A DNA stretch of 64,000 nt from Sphingomonadales bacterium (GCA_019455285.1 JACFMS010000001.1:172581-236580), one strand, 5' to 3'; counted from the first letter of the stretch, positions 1-10,482 are shown. Numbers and translations are program-made. Notes: generated by a model not told the origin, from the letters alone.

Positions 1-1
1 C

Positions 2-70
2 AGCTGGCGCAAGGTTGATCCCGGCTGCGGCGCGCTGGTGGATTTCATCCGCCCCAAGGCGTTCACCTAA
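2..70 (+). CDS. 3' end of an unidentified gene (partial)
   Basis: The last 22 codons of a plus-strand reading frame end at a TAA at 68-70. The visible tail reads Ser-Trp-Arg-Lys-Val-Asp-Pro-Gly-Cys-Gly and ends with Ile-Arg-Pro-Lys-Ala-Phe-Thr. The rest lies outside the window and I do not recognise the family from this tail. Its stop overlaps the stop of the convergent flavin reductase gene. The coding call rests on GC-rich codon use and the way the frame ends exactly where the next gene ends. Confidence 0.45.
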   Translation, partial: SWRKVDPGCGALVDFIRPKAFT

Positions 71-600
71 GTCGTCCCCACCCCGCCGAAGCGGCCGGCA
101 AAAAACGTCAGCGGCGCGCCGCCGGGCACGGCGAAGCGTTCCACCCTGGCAATCAGGATATGATGATCGCCGGCCGGCGCCACGGTTTCCAGCAAGCACT
201 CGAAAATCGCCATGACGCCGCCCAGGAGCGGCACGCCGCCAAGGCCACGGCCAATTTCCAGTTCGGGCTCGACGGCGGCGAAGCGATCAACGCCGGGCCG
301 CCCGAAATGCCGCGCCAGCGCCGCCTGGTCTTGCCCCAGGATGTGCACCGCAAACCGCACCCCGACGGCAAAAGCCGCCACATGCTGCGATCCAGCGGCG
401 ATGCTCCATAAAATGAGCGGCGGGTCGAGCGAGACCGAGGCGAAGGAATTGACCGTCAGCCCGATGTCCTTGCCGGCGGCATCAAGGGTGGTGATGATGG
501 TCACCCCGGTGGCGAATTGGCCGAGCGCATCGCGCAACGCCCGCCGCCCGGCTTCAGAAGCGTCAGGCGTTACAAAAACAGGGACAGCGGGGGAAGGCAT
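67..600 (-). CDS. flavin reductase family protein
   Basis: A 177-residue flavin-reductase-like (FMN-binding split barrel) protein. Members reduce FMN or FAD with NAD(P)H, often as the small partner of a two-component monooxygenase. Visible family signatures are the early stretch GQFATGVTIITT (about 27-38), the flavin-contacting segment NSFASVSLDPPL (about 51-62) and FAVHILGQDQ (about 83-92). Length is normal for the family. No oxygenase partner gene lies next to it in the window, so the substrate is unknown. It is divergent from the patatin gene, with about 135 bp between the two starts. Confidence 0.85.
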   Translation of the reverse strand: MPSPAVPVFVTPDASEAGRRALRDALGQFATGVTIITTLDAAGKDIGLTVNSFASVSLDPPLILWSIAAGSQHVAAFAVGVRFAVHILGQDQAALARHFGRPGVDRFAAVEPELEIGRGLGGVPLLGGVMAIFECLLETVAPAGDHHILIARVERFAVPGGAPLTFFAGRFGGVGTT

Positions 601-734
601 GGGGGCTTTTCTCCGGTCTGGCGCCCTGGTGGGCGCTCTATCGATGTTAGACGAACTTTAAACCAGGCGTGATATGCTGCAAACTAAAGTATGGTTATTT
701 TTCTTTGCAAGAATAAGCCTTAACGGCATCCGAT

Positions 735-3194
735 ATGCGTGAAAAGGAGCTTAGGCTGGCGCTGGTGTGTTACGGCGGGGTGTCCCTCGCCGTCTACATG
801 CATGGCGTGAACAAGGAAATCGTCAAGCTGGCGCGGGCATCCGCCGCCTACAACCGCTCGCCCGATCATGCCGTGCGTCAGACCGGGGACTATGCCGAGC
901 ATGCCCCGCCCCGCGGCGACCCGGCGGACAGCGAGGTCATCTATTTCGACGTCCTCAAGGCCCTGGGCAAGTCCATCGACCTGCGCATCATCGTCGATGC
1001 GGTGGCGGGGACGTCGGCCGGCGGCATCAACGGTATCTTCCTGTCTCGCGCCATCGCCCATGACCTTGATTATGACGGGCTGCGTCACTTGTGGCTGCAG
1101 GAGGCCGACGTCGCCCGGCTGTCCACCGCGCCGGAGCCGCGCGGCATCTGGAATCAGCTGCTGATCAAGCCGGTGGTCAAATTCGTCACCCGCCGCATGT
1201 TGGGCTCCAAGGGCTTGGGCGCGCGGGTCAGCGAAAAGCTGCCGTCGCTGGTGCGGCTGCGCACCCTAAAGCCGCCATTCGACGGCGTTCATCTGGTGCG
1301 CATCCTTTATGACGCGCTCGTCGGCATGGGCCGACCGCGGGCAACGGAGGCGTCCTTGATGCCATCGGGCCATCGCCTCGACACCTACGTCACCGTCACC
1401 GATTTCTATGGCTTTCTGCGGCAACTGCCGCTCCATGACCCGCCGATGATTTCCGAGCTGGAGCATCGCCACACCTTGACCTTCACCTTCGTGCGCTGGC
1501 GCAACGGCGAGATCGAAAGCGACTTTGATCATGATGGCGTGCCGGCGTTGACCTTCGCCGCCCGCGCCACGTCGAGCTTTCCCGGCGCGTTTCCGCCGGC
1601 CAATTTGAGCGAGATCGACACCGTGCTCGATGAGCGCGGGTTGGTATGGCGGGCCAAAGACCGTTTCTTCGTGCGCAATTTCGGCGATTACCTGCGCGCT
1701 GGGCTCGATCCGCACCGCACCTCGTTCATCGATGGCGCGGTGCTCAACAACAAGCCGTTCGCCGCCGCCATCCGCTCCATCCACGGCCGCCCCGCCTATC
1801 GTGAGGTCGACCGCCGCATCGTCTACATCGATCCCCATCCCGATGAGCTGATGCCGCCGCCCTCCGGCGTCACGCCCAATTTGTGGCGCACCTTGAAGGC
1901 GGCGCTGTCGGATATTCCCAGAAACGAGCCGGTGCACGACGACCTGGCGGAAATTCAGGCCTTCAACAAGCAGGTGCAGATGGTGCGCGCGGTGATCGAC
2001 GCCATCCGACCGCAAGTGGGCAGCATGGTGCGCGAAATCGTCGAAGCGGTGGAAGACAAGGAAGTCACCACCGAGACCATTCGCTTATGGCGCATCGGCG
2101 CCAATTCGCGCGCCGCCCGCGACGCCGGCTATTCGTTTGAAGGCTATACCCGGCTGAAGATTCAAACCGCGGTACGCTATTTGTCGGGCATTGTCGCCGA
2201 TATCTGCGGCTTTGCCTGGGAATCGCCGGCGCATCGCAAGCTGCATCACATTCTGGAAACGTGGGTGTTCAAGGATCCCCTGGATAATCGCGGTACAGTA
2301 CCTGATTACGCCCGGCGCGATCCTGCAAGCTTGCCCAACTGGGTGCGGTTCTTGACCACCTTCGACATCGATTACCAGCGCCGGCGGCTGCGCTTCGTCA
2401 TCAGTGAACTTAATCGACTTTATCATCGCGGCGAGGAGGACGAATGGCGGGCGATGAATTTGCATCGCCTGGATGCGCTCAAGGCCAGCTTCTATGATTG
2501 CCTGACCGACCTGCGGGAATATGACAGCGGTACTTTTGCTTCGCCGGAGTTGCGCGGCAAGTTTTATCGCACCTTCGCCGATCTAGAAAACGGCGCCGCC
2601 GATGACAACCGCGCCTTCGACGCCAAGGCGTTTTGCGCCACCCACCTTGCCGAGATCGATGCGGCGCTGGCCGAGCTTTCCGCCGAGATTGGCCTGGAGA
2701 AGAAGAAGATCGACGCCGACGCCATCCTCGCCGAAGTCCACAGTCCCGATTGGCCGCCGGCGCTGGCCCATGAGTTGGTGGAAAGCTATCTCGGCTTTCC
2801 GTTCTGGGACGTTATCACCTTTTCCATCATGGGCAGCCGCGAGGTGGGCGAGTTCAACGAAATCAAGGTCGACCGCATCAGCCCCAACGACGCCAAGTCC
2901 TTGGTCCATGGCGACGCCCGCGCGCTCCTCAAAGGTGTGGCGATGCGGCATTTCGGCGCCTTTTTCAGCCGCAAGGACCGGGAAAACGATTATCTCTGGG
3001 GCCGCTTGAACGCCGCCGAGCGGCTGATCGACATTCTCATCGACGCCGGGCGGCAGGAGGGCGGCGGGCCGGAACTCAACGTTACCGAATTCAAGCGGCA
3101 AATCTTTCAGGCCATCATCAACGCCGAACGACCGCACCTGCCGGCCAGCGAATCCCTGATCTTGAAGCTCGATGAACGCGTGAAGGCGCTATAG
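735..3194 (+). CDS. patatin-like protein (long DUF3376-type)
   Basis: An 819-residue protein with an N-terminal patatin-like phospholipase fold. The oxyanion loop YGGVSLAVYMHG is at residues 13-24, the nucleophile elbow GTSAGG at 92-97 (Ser94), and the catalytic-dyad Asp lies in DGA at 333-335 (Asp333). The roughly 480 residues after the catalytic region match the architecture of long bacterial patatin-related proteins with a C-terminal DUF3376 region. The predicted activity is lipid acyl hydrolysis. No signal peptide is visible, so it is probably cytoplasmic or membrane-peripheral. It stands alone, followed by a palindromic repeat. The physiological substrate is not known. Confidence 0.88.
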   Translation: MREKELRLALVCYGGVSLAVYMHGVNKEIVKLARASAAYNRSPDHAVRQTGDYAEHAPPRGDPADSEVIYFDVLKALGKSIDLRIIVDAVAGTSAGGINGIFLSRAIAHDLDYDGLRHLWLQEADVARLSTAPEPRGIWNQLLIKPVVKFVTRRMLGSKGLGARVSEKLPSLVRLRTLKPPFDGVHLVRILYDALVGMGRPRATEASLMPSGHRLDTYVTVTDFYGFLRQLPLHDPPMISELEHRHTLTFTFVRWRNGEIESDFDHDGVPALTFAARATSSFPGAFPPANLSEIDTVLDERGLVWRAKDRFFVRNFGDYLRAGLDPHRTSFIDGAVLNNKPFAAAIRSIHGRPAYREVDRRIVYIDPHPDELMPPPSGVTPNLWRTLKAALSDIPRNEPVHDDLAEIQAFNKQVQMVRAVIDAIRPQVGSMVREIVEAVEDKEVTTETIRLWRIGANSRAARDAGYSFEGYTRLKIQTAVRYLSGIVADICGFAWESPAHRKLHHILETWVFKDPLDNRGTVPDYARRDPASLPNWVRFLTTFDIDYQRRRLRFVISELNRLYHRGEEDEWRAMNLHRLDALKASFYDCLTDLREYDSGTFASPELRGKFYRTFADLENGAADDNRAFDAKAFCATHLAEIDAALAELSAEIGLEKKKIDADAILAEVHSPDWPPALAHELVESYLGFPFWDVITFSIMGSREVGEFNEIKVDRISPNDAKSLVHGDARALLKGVAMRHFGAFFSRKDRENDYLWGRLNAAERLIDILIDAGRQEGGGPELNVTEFKRQIFQAIINAERPHLPASESLILKLDERVKAL

Positions 3195-3203
3195 GTCCCA
3201 GGC

Positions 3204-3287
3204 TGTCATTGCGAGCCCCTGCAAGGGGCGAAGCAATCCATGCCTGTTCTGGATCGCTTCAGTCGCTATCGCTCCTTCGCGATGACA
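3204..3287. repeat. palindromic intergenic repeat (TGTCATTGCGAG type)
   Basis: Left arm TGTCATTGCGAGCCCC begins at 3204, followed by GAAGCAATCCA. The right arm reads TGGATCGCTTC and ends in CTTCGCGATGACA at 3287. The two halves are imperfect inverted copies. Elements starting with this motif occur as dispersed extragenic palindromes in many bacterial genomes (general knowledge). It lies between the patatin gene and the convergent end of the suf operon and could fold as a hairpin in either transcript. Confidence 0.75.
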
Positions 3288-3311
3288 AGGAAAAAACTTT
3301 GCCAACCTGCC

Positions 3312-3653
3312 TTACACATGAAACGACTCGCCGCAGCCGCAGCTGCCTTTGGCATTGGGATTGTTGAAGGTAAAGCCGCTGGTAAAGGTGTCTTGGACGA
3401 AATCCATCTCGGAACCGATCAGATATAACAGCGACTGCGGGTCGATAAAGACCTTCACCCCTTTATCCTCGATCACTTCGTCCGCCGGATTTATGTCGTC
3501 CACATAATCAACTGCGTACGCCAATCCTGAGCAGCCCTTGGTCTTGGTGCCAAGCCGCACCCCGTGGCAGGGTTTGCCGCGCGCCGCCAGCAGTTCGCGG
3601 ATGCGCGCCGCGGCGGCGTCGGTCAAGGTAATCGCGCTTTTTGCCTGGGCCAT
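3312..3653 (-). CDS. sufA: HesB/IscA-type iron-sulfur assembly protein
   Basis: A 113-residue A-type carrier of the SUF system that holds iron or a nascent cluster and passes it to apoproteins. The three family cysteines are present: Cys41 in TKGCSG, and Cys105 and Cys107 in SCGCGESF at the C-terminus. It is the last gene of the suf operon, after the SufT-like gene. Length and motif spacing are normal for SufA, IscA or ErpA. The SufA name rests on the operon context. Confidence 0.92.
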   Translation of the reverse strand: MAQAKSAITLTDAAAARIRELLAARGKPCHGVRLGTKTKGCSGLAYAVDYVDDINPADEVIEDKGVKVFIDPQSLLYLIGSEMDFVQDTFTSGFTFNNPNAKGSCGCGESFHV

Positions 3654-3670
3654 GTTGACTCACCGATTGT

Positions 3671-4081
3671 TTACAAAAACCCGAGTTCGAGGCGGGCGGC
3701 TTCCGACATCATGGTCTGGTCCCACGGCGGATCCCACACCACCTCTACCTTGACGTCCTTCACCCCGGCCACGTCGCGGGCCTTGAGCTCCACCTCGCCG
3801 GGCATGCTTTCCGCCACCGGGCAATGCGGCGTGGTCAAGGTCATGACGACGCGCACGTTGCCCTCGCGGTCGGCGATCAGTTCATAGATCAAGCCCAGCT
3901 CATAAATGTTGACCGGAATTTCCGGGTCATAAATATCGCGCAAGGCGTCGGCGACGCGCATTTCAAGATCAACGTCGCGCTCTTCCTCCGACAAAGTCGG
4001 GGCCGGCGTTGGCACTGCCGGCTTGGCGTCGTCGTCTTCCGACTTGCCTAGGAATGCATCGAGAAACTTTGCGGGGCACAT
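3671..4081 (-). CDS. sufT: SUF-associated MIP18/DUF59 protein (SufT-like)
   Basis: A 136-residue protein with a DUF59 (MIP18) domain. The family motif DPEIPVNIYELGLIY starts at residue 52 and the conserved cysteine is Cys87 in TPHCP. DUF59 proteins of suf operons help cluster maturation or transfer. The first 35 residues are acidic and proline-rich and precede the domain, so a shorter start is possible. It sits between sufS and sufA in the same direction with short gaps, which supports co-transcription. Confidence 0.88.
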   Translation of the reverse strand: MCPAKFLDAFLGKSEDDDAKPAVPTPAPTLSEEERDVDLEMRVADALRDIYDPEIPVNIYELGLIYELIADREGNVRVVMTLTTPHCPVAESMPGEVELKARDVAGVKDVKVEVVWDPPWDQTMMSEAARLELGFL

Positions 4082-4097
4082 ACTTCCCTCATCCTCA

Positions 4098-5354
4098 TCA
4101 GGCGAAAATTTTTCGCACTTTGTGCAGGCCTTCGATCAGCGCATCCACATCCTGGCGCGAGGTGTACATGCCGAACGAAGCGCGCGCGGTGGCGGCGATA
4201 TCGAAGAAATCCATCACCGGCTGCGCGCAATGGTGGCCGGTGCGAATGGCCACGCCGTCGCGGTCGACGATGGTGCCGATGTCGTGGGGGTGAGCGCAAT
4301 CCATGACAAAGGAAATCAGCGAGCCATGATCGCGGGCGCGGCCGATGATGGTCACCCCCGGCACTTCCTCCAGCCGGCCCCAGGCGTAATCGAGGATGGC
4401 GTGTTCATGGGCGGCGATGGCGTCCATGCCGATCGAATTTACATAATCGATGGCGACGCCGAGGCCGATGGCGCCGACGATATGGGGCGTTCCGGCCTCG
4501 AATTTATGGGGCAAATCGTTGTAATCGGTCTTCTCGAAGGTGACCGTGCGGATCATCTCGCCGCCGCCTTGATAGGGCGGCATGGCGTTAAGGAGCGCCG
4601 CCTTGCCGTAAAGCACGCCAATGCCGGAGGGTCCGTAAAGCTTGTGCCCAGTGAAGACATAAAAATCGGCGTCTAGCGCTTGCACATCGATGCGCATGTG
4701 CTGCACCGCCTGGCAACCGTCCACCAGCACTTTCGCGCCCGCGGCGTGCGCCTTCTTGATGATCGCAGTGATGGGCGTGATGGTGCCCAGGGAGTTGGAC
4801 AGTTGCGTGATGGCCACCAGCTTGGTTTTCGCCGACAGCAGCTTTTCAAATTCATCCAGCAAAAAATTGCCGTCGCGGTCGATCTCGGCCACGCGAATGA
4901 CGATGCCGGTCTGATCGCGCAACAACTGCCATGGCACGATGTTGGAGTGATGCTCCATGCGTGACAGAATAATTTCGTCGCCGGCTTTCAAAAAGGCGCG
5001 GCCGTAGGTTTGCGCCACCAGATTGATCGCTTCGGTGCCGTTGCGCACGAAGATGATTTCTTTGTCGGACGCGGCATTCAAAAACGCGCGCACTTTTTCC
5101 CGCGCATCCTCGAACGCCTGCGTCGATTTCTGGCTCAGGTAATAGACGCCGCGATGGATATTGGCGTATTCCGCTTCATACACATGACGCACCGCGTCGA
5201 TCACGACACGCGGCTTTTGCGCGCTGGCCGCGCTGTCAAGAAACGCCAACGGCTTGCCGTAAACGGTGGTGCCGAGAATGGGAAAATCGTCGCGCACACG
5301 GAGCACGTCATAGGGCGCGGCGTTGCTGGATTTGGCGAGAACGTCCATGGTCAT
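4098..5354 (-). CDS. sufS: cysteine desulfurase SufS
   Basis: A 418-residue PLP-dependent class V aminotransferase-fold enzyme that removes sulfur from L-cysteine as a protein persulfide for Fe-S cluster assembly. The PLP lysine is Lys238 in FTGHKLYGPSG. The persulfide cysteine is Cys366 in RTGHHCAQP, the typical group II (SufS) arrangement. The start ATG overlaps the sufD stop by 4 bp (ATGA). No sufE or sufU partner gene is seen in this operon, so the sulfur acceptor must be encoded elsewhere or be replaced. Confidence 0.95.
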   Translation of the reverse strand: MTMDVLAKSSNAAPYDVLRVRDDFPILGTTVYGKPLAFLDSAASAQKPRVVIDAVRHVYEAEYANIHRGVYYLSQKSTQAFEDAREKVRAFLNAASDKEIIFVRNGTEAINLVAQTYGRAFLKAGDEIILSRMEHHSNIVPWQLLRDQTGIVIRVAEIDRDGNFLLDEFEKLLSAKTKLVAITQLSNSLGTITPITAIIKKAHAAGAKVLVDGCQAVQHMRIDVQALDADFYVFTGHKLYGPSGIGVLYGKAALLNAMPPYQGGGEMIRTVTFEKTDYNDLPHKFEAGTPHIVGAIGLGVAIDYVNSIGMDAIAAHEHAILDYAWGRLEEVPGVTIIGRARDHGSLISFVMDCAHPHDIGTIVDRDGVAIRTGHHCAQPVMDFFDIAATARASFGMYTSRQDVDALIEGLHKVRKIFA

Positions 5355-6583
5355 GCCCCCTCTCCCCGGCCCGTCATCCAGCGCCCGACGCGATCGATGT
5401 TACGCTCACGTAACGACTCGTCCGAGATGGTCTCCAGGACCTCGCCGATGAAGGCCTTGACCAGCATCGAGCGCGCTTCCGCCGGCGGCACGCCGCGCGC
5501 TTCCAGGTAAAACAGCATGTCGGGGTCGAGCTCGCCGACGGTGGCGCCATGGCTGCACTTGACGTCATCGGCATGGATTTCCAGCTCCGGCTTGGCCGCC
5601 GCTTCCGCCGTGCGCTGCAATAGGAGGCTGCGGGTCGATTGCGCCGCATCCGTACCTTGGGCATGGGGCGCCACATAGACCCGGCCTTGAAAGGCGGCAA
5701 AAGCTTTGTCGTCTAAGACGCCTCTATAAAGCTGCCGGCTGCGGCAGCGCGGGACCAAGTGCGATACCTCGCTGCGGACATCGATCCGGGTCTCGCCGCC
5801 GCCGAGATAGGCTCCGGCCAGCTCGGCCGCGCCGTCCTCGCCAATGAAGTCCACCAGCGTCTCGCGCCGGATGGAGCGGCCGCCGAGGATAAGCTCGGTC
5901 GAGGCGAACCGCGCCGCCTTGCCGACAGTGGCGGCGATGACGCCGGTGTGAAGCGCCTGCTCGCCTTCGCTTGCCACACTGATCAGCCGCGCTTCCGCCC
6001 CCTCGCCCAGGGTGATGTCGACCACCGGGTTGCTCCAATAGCGCTTGCCGGCGCTGCCGGCGAAGATCAGTCGGAGGTCGGCGCGCGCCCCGGCGGCGAC
6101 CTTAATGGCAATGCGGGGATGGGCCATCTCGCCGTCGCCGGCGGGCAGGGTCAGCGACGCCACCGTCAACGTCTTGGCCTCGCCGGCTGCGATCGTGATC
6201 ACGGCGGCGCGCGGCGTCAGCGCTTCATTGAGCGTCGCCAGGCTATGGGCGTGCAGCGCACCCGCCGCAGCCGCCGCCACAGGCTCGACGCCGTTGTCAT
6301 CAAGGACGCGGCCGTTGGCCAGCACGAGGCTGGTCGCCGGATCAAGGGCAAGCTCGGAGAGGAGCGCTCGCGCCGCGGCGCCATCCGCCGGCGCCGCCAT
6401 GGTCCAGGATTCGCGGCTGAACGCGCCAACGTCGGCGTAATGCCATGCTTCTTGCGCGCGCGCCGGCAGACCTAATTCCACAAAGCGCCGCCACAGCGTC
6501 TCGCTCGCCTGCATGTGCTCGAACGCGGGACGGAACATCGCCGTCTTGTCGTCGTTGGTTTGAGATGCAGATTGCGTTTTCAT
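5351..6583 (-). CDS. sufD: Fe-S cluster assembly protein SufD
   Basis: A 410-residue SufD subunit of the SufBC2D scaffold. The C-terminal beta-helix core shows the SufBD family stretch with HADDVKCSHGATVGELD near residues 335-351, including the conserved His. The N-terminal part is variable, as usual for SufD. It lies between sufC (9 bp away) and sufS (4-bp overlap). SufD pairs with SufB and is needed for iron entry into the scaffold. Confidence 0.93.
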   Translation of the reverse strand: MKTQSASQTNDDKTAMFRPAFEHMQASETLWRRFVELGLPARAQEAWHYADVGAFSRESWTMAAPADGAAARALLSELALDPATSLVLANGRVLDDNGVEPVAAAAAGALHAHSLATLNEALTPRAAVITIAAGEAKTLTVASLTLPAGDGEMAHPRIAIKVAAGARADLRLIFAGSAGKRYWSNPVVDITLGEGAEARLISVASEGEQALHTGVIAATVGKAARFASTELILGGRSIRRETLVDFIGEDGAAELAGAYLGGGETRIDVRSEVSHLVPRCRSRQLYRGVLDDKAFAAFQGRVYVAPHAQGTDAAQSTRSLLLQRTAEAAAKPELEIHADDVKCSHGATVGELDPDMLFYLEARGVPPAEARSMLVKAFIGEVLETISDESLRERNIDRVGRWMTGRGEGA

Positions 6584-6592
6584 GTCAACCTG

Positions 6593-7351
6593 TCACGCTG
6601 CTTCGCCGACATAAGGAGCGTAGCCTTCGCGCTCCAACTCCAGCGCCAGTTCCTTGCCGCCGGTCTTGACGATGCGGCCCTTGGCCAGCACGTGCACCAC
6701 ATCTGGCACCACGTAATCAAGCAGCCGCTGATAGTGGGTGATCATCAGCAGGCTGCGCTCCGGCCCGCGCAAGGCGTTGATGCCGTGCGAGACCACCTTT
6801 AGGGCGTCGATGTCGAGCCCGGAATCGGTTTCATCCAAAATCGCCAGCCGCGGCTGCAGCATGGCCATTTGCAGCATTTCGTTGCGCTTCTTCTCGCCGC
6901 CGGAAAAGCCGACATTGACCGAGCGCTTGAGCATCTCGGGATCCATATCGAGGGTTTTGGCTTTCTCGCGCACCAGCTTCAGGAAATCGGCCGCCGACAG
7001 TTCCGCTTCGCCGCGCGCCTTGCGCACCGCGTTTAACGCCGTGCGCAAAAAATTCATGGTCGAGATGCCGGGAATTTCCACCGGGTACTGGAAGCCGAGG
7101 AAAATGCCGGCGGCGGCGCGCTCGGCGGGATCAAGCGCCAGAAGATCGCGGCCTAAAAAAGTCACGCTGCCCTGGGTCGGCATATAGCCATCGCGGCCGG
7201 CGAGCACATAGGATAGCGTCGACTTGCCCGACCCGTTGGGACCCATGATGGCGTGCACCTCGCCGGTGCGGATGGTCAGGTTGATGCCGTTCAGGATTTC
7301 CCGGCCGTCCACCGTGGCGTGTAAGTTCTTGATCTCCAACATCACCGTCAT
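6593..7351 (-). CDS. sufC: Fe-S cluster assembly ATPase SufC
   Basis: An ABC-type ATPase of 252 residues from the chosen ATG. Walker A GPNGSGKS is at about 37-44, the signature FSGGEKKR is present, and the Walker B region has the SufC-type DETDSGLD (Thr after Glu). An upstream in-frame TTG at 7357 also exists, but the ATG at 7351 has GAGA six bases before it and is preferred. It energises conformational changes of the SufB-SufD dimer. It follows sufB by 15 bp. Confidence 0.95.
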   Translation of the reverse strand: MTVMLEIKNLHATVDGREILNGINLTIRTGEVHAIMGPNGSGKSTLSYVLAGRDGYMPTQGSVTFLGRDLLALDPAERAAAGIFLGFQYPVEIPGISTMNFLRTALNAVRKARGEAELSAADFLKLVREKAKTLDMDPEMLKRSVNVGFSGGEKKRNEMLQMAMLQPRLAILDETDSGLDIDALKVVSHGINALRGPERSLLMITHYQRLLDYVVPDVVHVLAKGRIVKTGGKELALELEREGYAPYVGEAA

Positions 7352-7366
7352 GTTCAATCTCGTTTA

Positions 7367-8818
<1,452 letters not shown>

Positions 8819-8822
8819 GGGG

Positions 8823-9314
8823 TTACGCTCCAAAGCCGTCATGACAGGCGCCGGCAGCGGCGGCGCTCGGCGTTGCGGTCAAGGGTACGGTCAACTCGGC
8901 CGGCAGCGGCGTTGATACTTCGGCGAAGGTTATGCCTTTCAGCGCGCCATCGATGGCGGTGTTGATGCGCTGCCAATAGCCCGCCATGCGGCAGGTGGCG
9001 AGGATCTCGCAAGCGCCGTCGCCTTGGCCATGGTCCAGGCAATGGGTGACGGCGATCGGGCCTTCCACGGCGTTGACCACGTCGGCCACCGACACATCCT
9101 GCGGCGCGCGGGCCAGGGAAAAGCCGCCATTCAGCCCGCGATGGGATTGCAACAAGCCGCCGCGCGCCAGCGCGCCCAAAATCTTGCTCACCGTCGGTAG
9201 CGGGATATGGGTCAGCTTGGCCAGATCGGCGGCGCTGTGCCGAAGGCCGGGGTCACTGGCCATGTGCGACACCAGCACCACGGCATAGTCGGCCAATTTC
9301 GACAGGCGAATCAT
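8823..9314 (-). CDS. Rrf2-family regulator of the suf operon (IscR/SufR type)
   Basis: A 163-residue Rrf2 winged-helix regulator at the head of the suf operon. The HTH covers about residues 27-60. Three cysteines at 92, 102 and 108 match the cluster-binding triad of IscR (Cys92, 98 and 104 in E. coli) with slightly wider spacing. It likely senses Fe-S status and represses its own operon when the cluster is bound. A perfect 15-bp palindrome over its promoter is the expected target. Rrf2 regulators linked to suf are a recognised subgroup; direct autoregulation is inferred. Confidence 0.9.
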   Translation of the reverse strand: MIRLSKLADYAVVLVSHMASDPGLRHSAADLAKLTHIPLPTVSKILGALARGGLLQSHRGLNGGFSLARAPQDVSVADVVNAVEGPIAVTHCLDHGQGDGACEILATCRMAGYWQRINTAIDGALKGITFAEVSTPLPAELTVPLTATPSAAAAGACHDGFGA

Positions 9315-9338
9315 GACGCGCGTCCCAGGTTTCCTTAA

Positions 9339-9356
9339 ATCATACCAAATTGGTAT
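9339..9356 (-). promoter_or_regulatory. suf operon promoter with palindromic operator
   Basis: On the minus strand an extended -10 (TG, one base, TATGAT) occupies 9347-9339. A perfect 7+1+7 palindrome, ATACCAA-A-TTGGTAT, covers 9342-9356 and overlaps it. The regulator start codon is about 25 bp downstream. A repressor bound here would block RNA polymerase. The Rrf2 protein encoded just downstream is the obvious candidate (inference). No good -35 is placed at the right distance; a TTGACA at 9389-9384 is too far away. Confidence 0.65.
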
Positions 9357-9447
9357 TCTTTACATGGAAGGGATGCGCGGAATTGTCAATTGGAATCTGG
9401 GCGCGGTGATGCGGTTTATTTATTTATGGAACTGCCCACATCCCCCA

Positions 9448-9518
9448 GTCATCGCCACGCAGGCGGGGATCCAGTTTATTGAATTCACTATGGATTCCCG
9501 CTTCCGCGGGAATGACGA
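9448..9518. repeat. palindromic intergenic repeat (GTCATxCCxxC type)
   Basis: The left half reads GTCATCGCCACGCAGGCGG then GGATCCA. The right half reads TGGATTCCCGC, then TTCCGCGGGAATGACGA. Together they form an imperfect inverted repeat with inner hairpins. It is the same family as the element at 40752-40821. It lies in the roughly 200-bp gap between the suf promoter and the parB stop. Confidence 0.72.
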
Positions 9519-9556
9519 TTACCTATTGAGCGTAATCATTCATAAGCCCCTGCGCA

Positions 9557-10453
9557 CTAGCGCCGGCACAGCCGCTGGCAAAGGTCATCCAGCTGTTCCA
9601 GGGTGCTGTAGGCGATGCGCAGCTCGCCGGCCTCGTTGCTGCGCTGCATGATGGTGACCTTCAAGCCCACCGTCTGTGACAGATCGAGCTCCAGGGCCGC
9701 GGTATCAGGATCGCGCTCGCGGCCGCGCGGCCCGCCACCCCGTGGCGCGCCCTTGGGTTTGGCGGCGCGCGCCAAGTCTTCCGTGGCGCGCACATTCAAG
9801 TTGTCTTGGACAATTCTTTTCGCCAAAGCTACCGGATCATCGGCATTGATCAGCGCCCGGGCATGGCCCATGGTCAGCCGGCCGTCGGCCAGCATGTCCT
9901 GCAGTTCCTTGGGCAAGGTCAGCAGGCGCAACAGATTGGCGACATGGCTGCGGCTTTTGCCCACCAGCTGGCTGAGCTGTTCCTGGGTGTGGCTGAATTC
10001 GTTCATCAGCCGCTCATAGCCGCGAGCTTCCTCGATGGGCGTCAGGTCGGAGCGCTGAATGTTCTCGATCAGCGCCACTTCCAGCATTTCGCCGTCGGTC
10101 AAGTCCTTGATCACCACCGGCACTTTGTGGAGCTTGGCCTTCTGCGCCGCCCGCCACCGCCGCTCGCCGGCGATGATCTCGTACTGGTCGGCGCTGTCGG
10201 CTACCCGGCGCACCAGGATCGGCTGCAGGATACCCTTTTCACGGATCGAATCGACGAGTTCATCCAACGCCTCGGCATTGAACACATGGCGCGGCTGATA
10301 GCGGTTGGCGCGCAACAATTCGATCGGTACTTCCTTGGCGGTGCGCACCTTATCGAGGGTGGCGTAATCGGCGGCGTCGGAACCGAGAAGCGCCGACAGA
10401 CCCCGTCCCAAACCCACCGGACGCGTTTTGCCCCGGCTTTCCTTGGCTTCCAT
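9557..10453 (-). CDS. parB: chromosome partitioning protein ParB
   Basis: A 298-residue ParB/Spo0J-type CTPase clamp that loads at parS and spreads on DNA. Visible motifs are GERRWRAAQKAKL (CTP-binding box), ENIQRSDLTPIEEARGYERL, and the HTH region ending QLVGKSRSHVANLLRLL. The frame is open upstream to 10555, but the ATG at 10453 has GGGGAGGA seven bases before it, which decides the start and leaves 29 bp after parA. Two perfect parS sites lie 1.4 and 3.4 kb upstream in this window. Confidence 0.94.
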   Translation of the reverse strand: MEAKESRGKTRPVGLGRGLSALLGSDAADYATLDKVRTAKEVPIELLRANRYQPRHVFNAEALDELVDSIREKGILQPILVRRVADSADQYEIIAGERRWRAAQKAKLHKVPVVIKDLTDGEMLEVALIENIQRSDLTPIEEARGYERLMNEFSHTQEQLSQLVGKSRSHVANLLRLLTLPKELQDMLADGRLTMGHARALINADDPVALAKRIVQDNLNVRATEDLARAAKPKGAPRGGGPRGRERDPDTAALELDLSQTVGLKVTIMQRSNEAGELRIAYSTLEQLDDLCQRLCRR

Positions 10454-10482
10454 GGTGGTGTCCTCCCCTGTCGTCATCGCCG

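Noticed and set aside
9384..9389. TTGACA as the -35 of the suf promoter
   Set aside because: It is 39 bp from the extended -10, far too long a spacer, and no alternative -10 at 16-18 bp is convincing.
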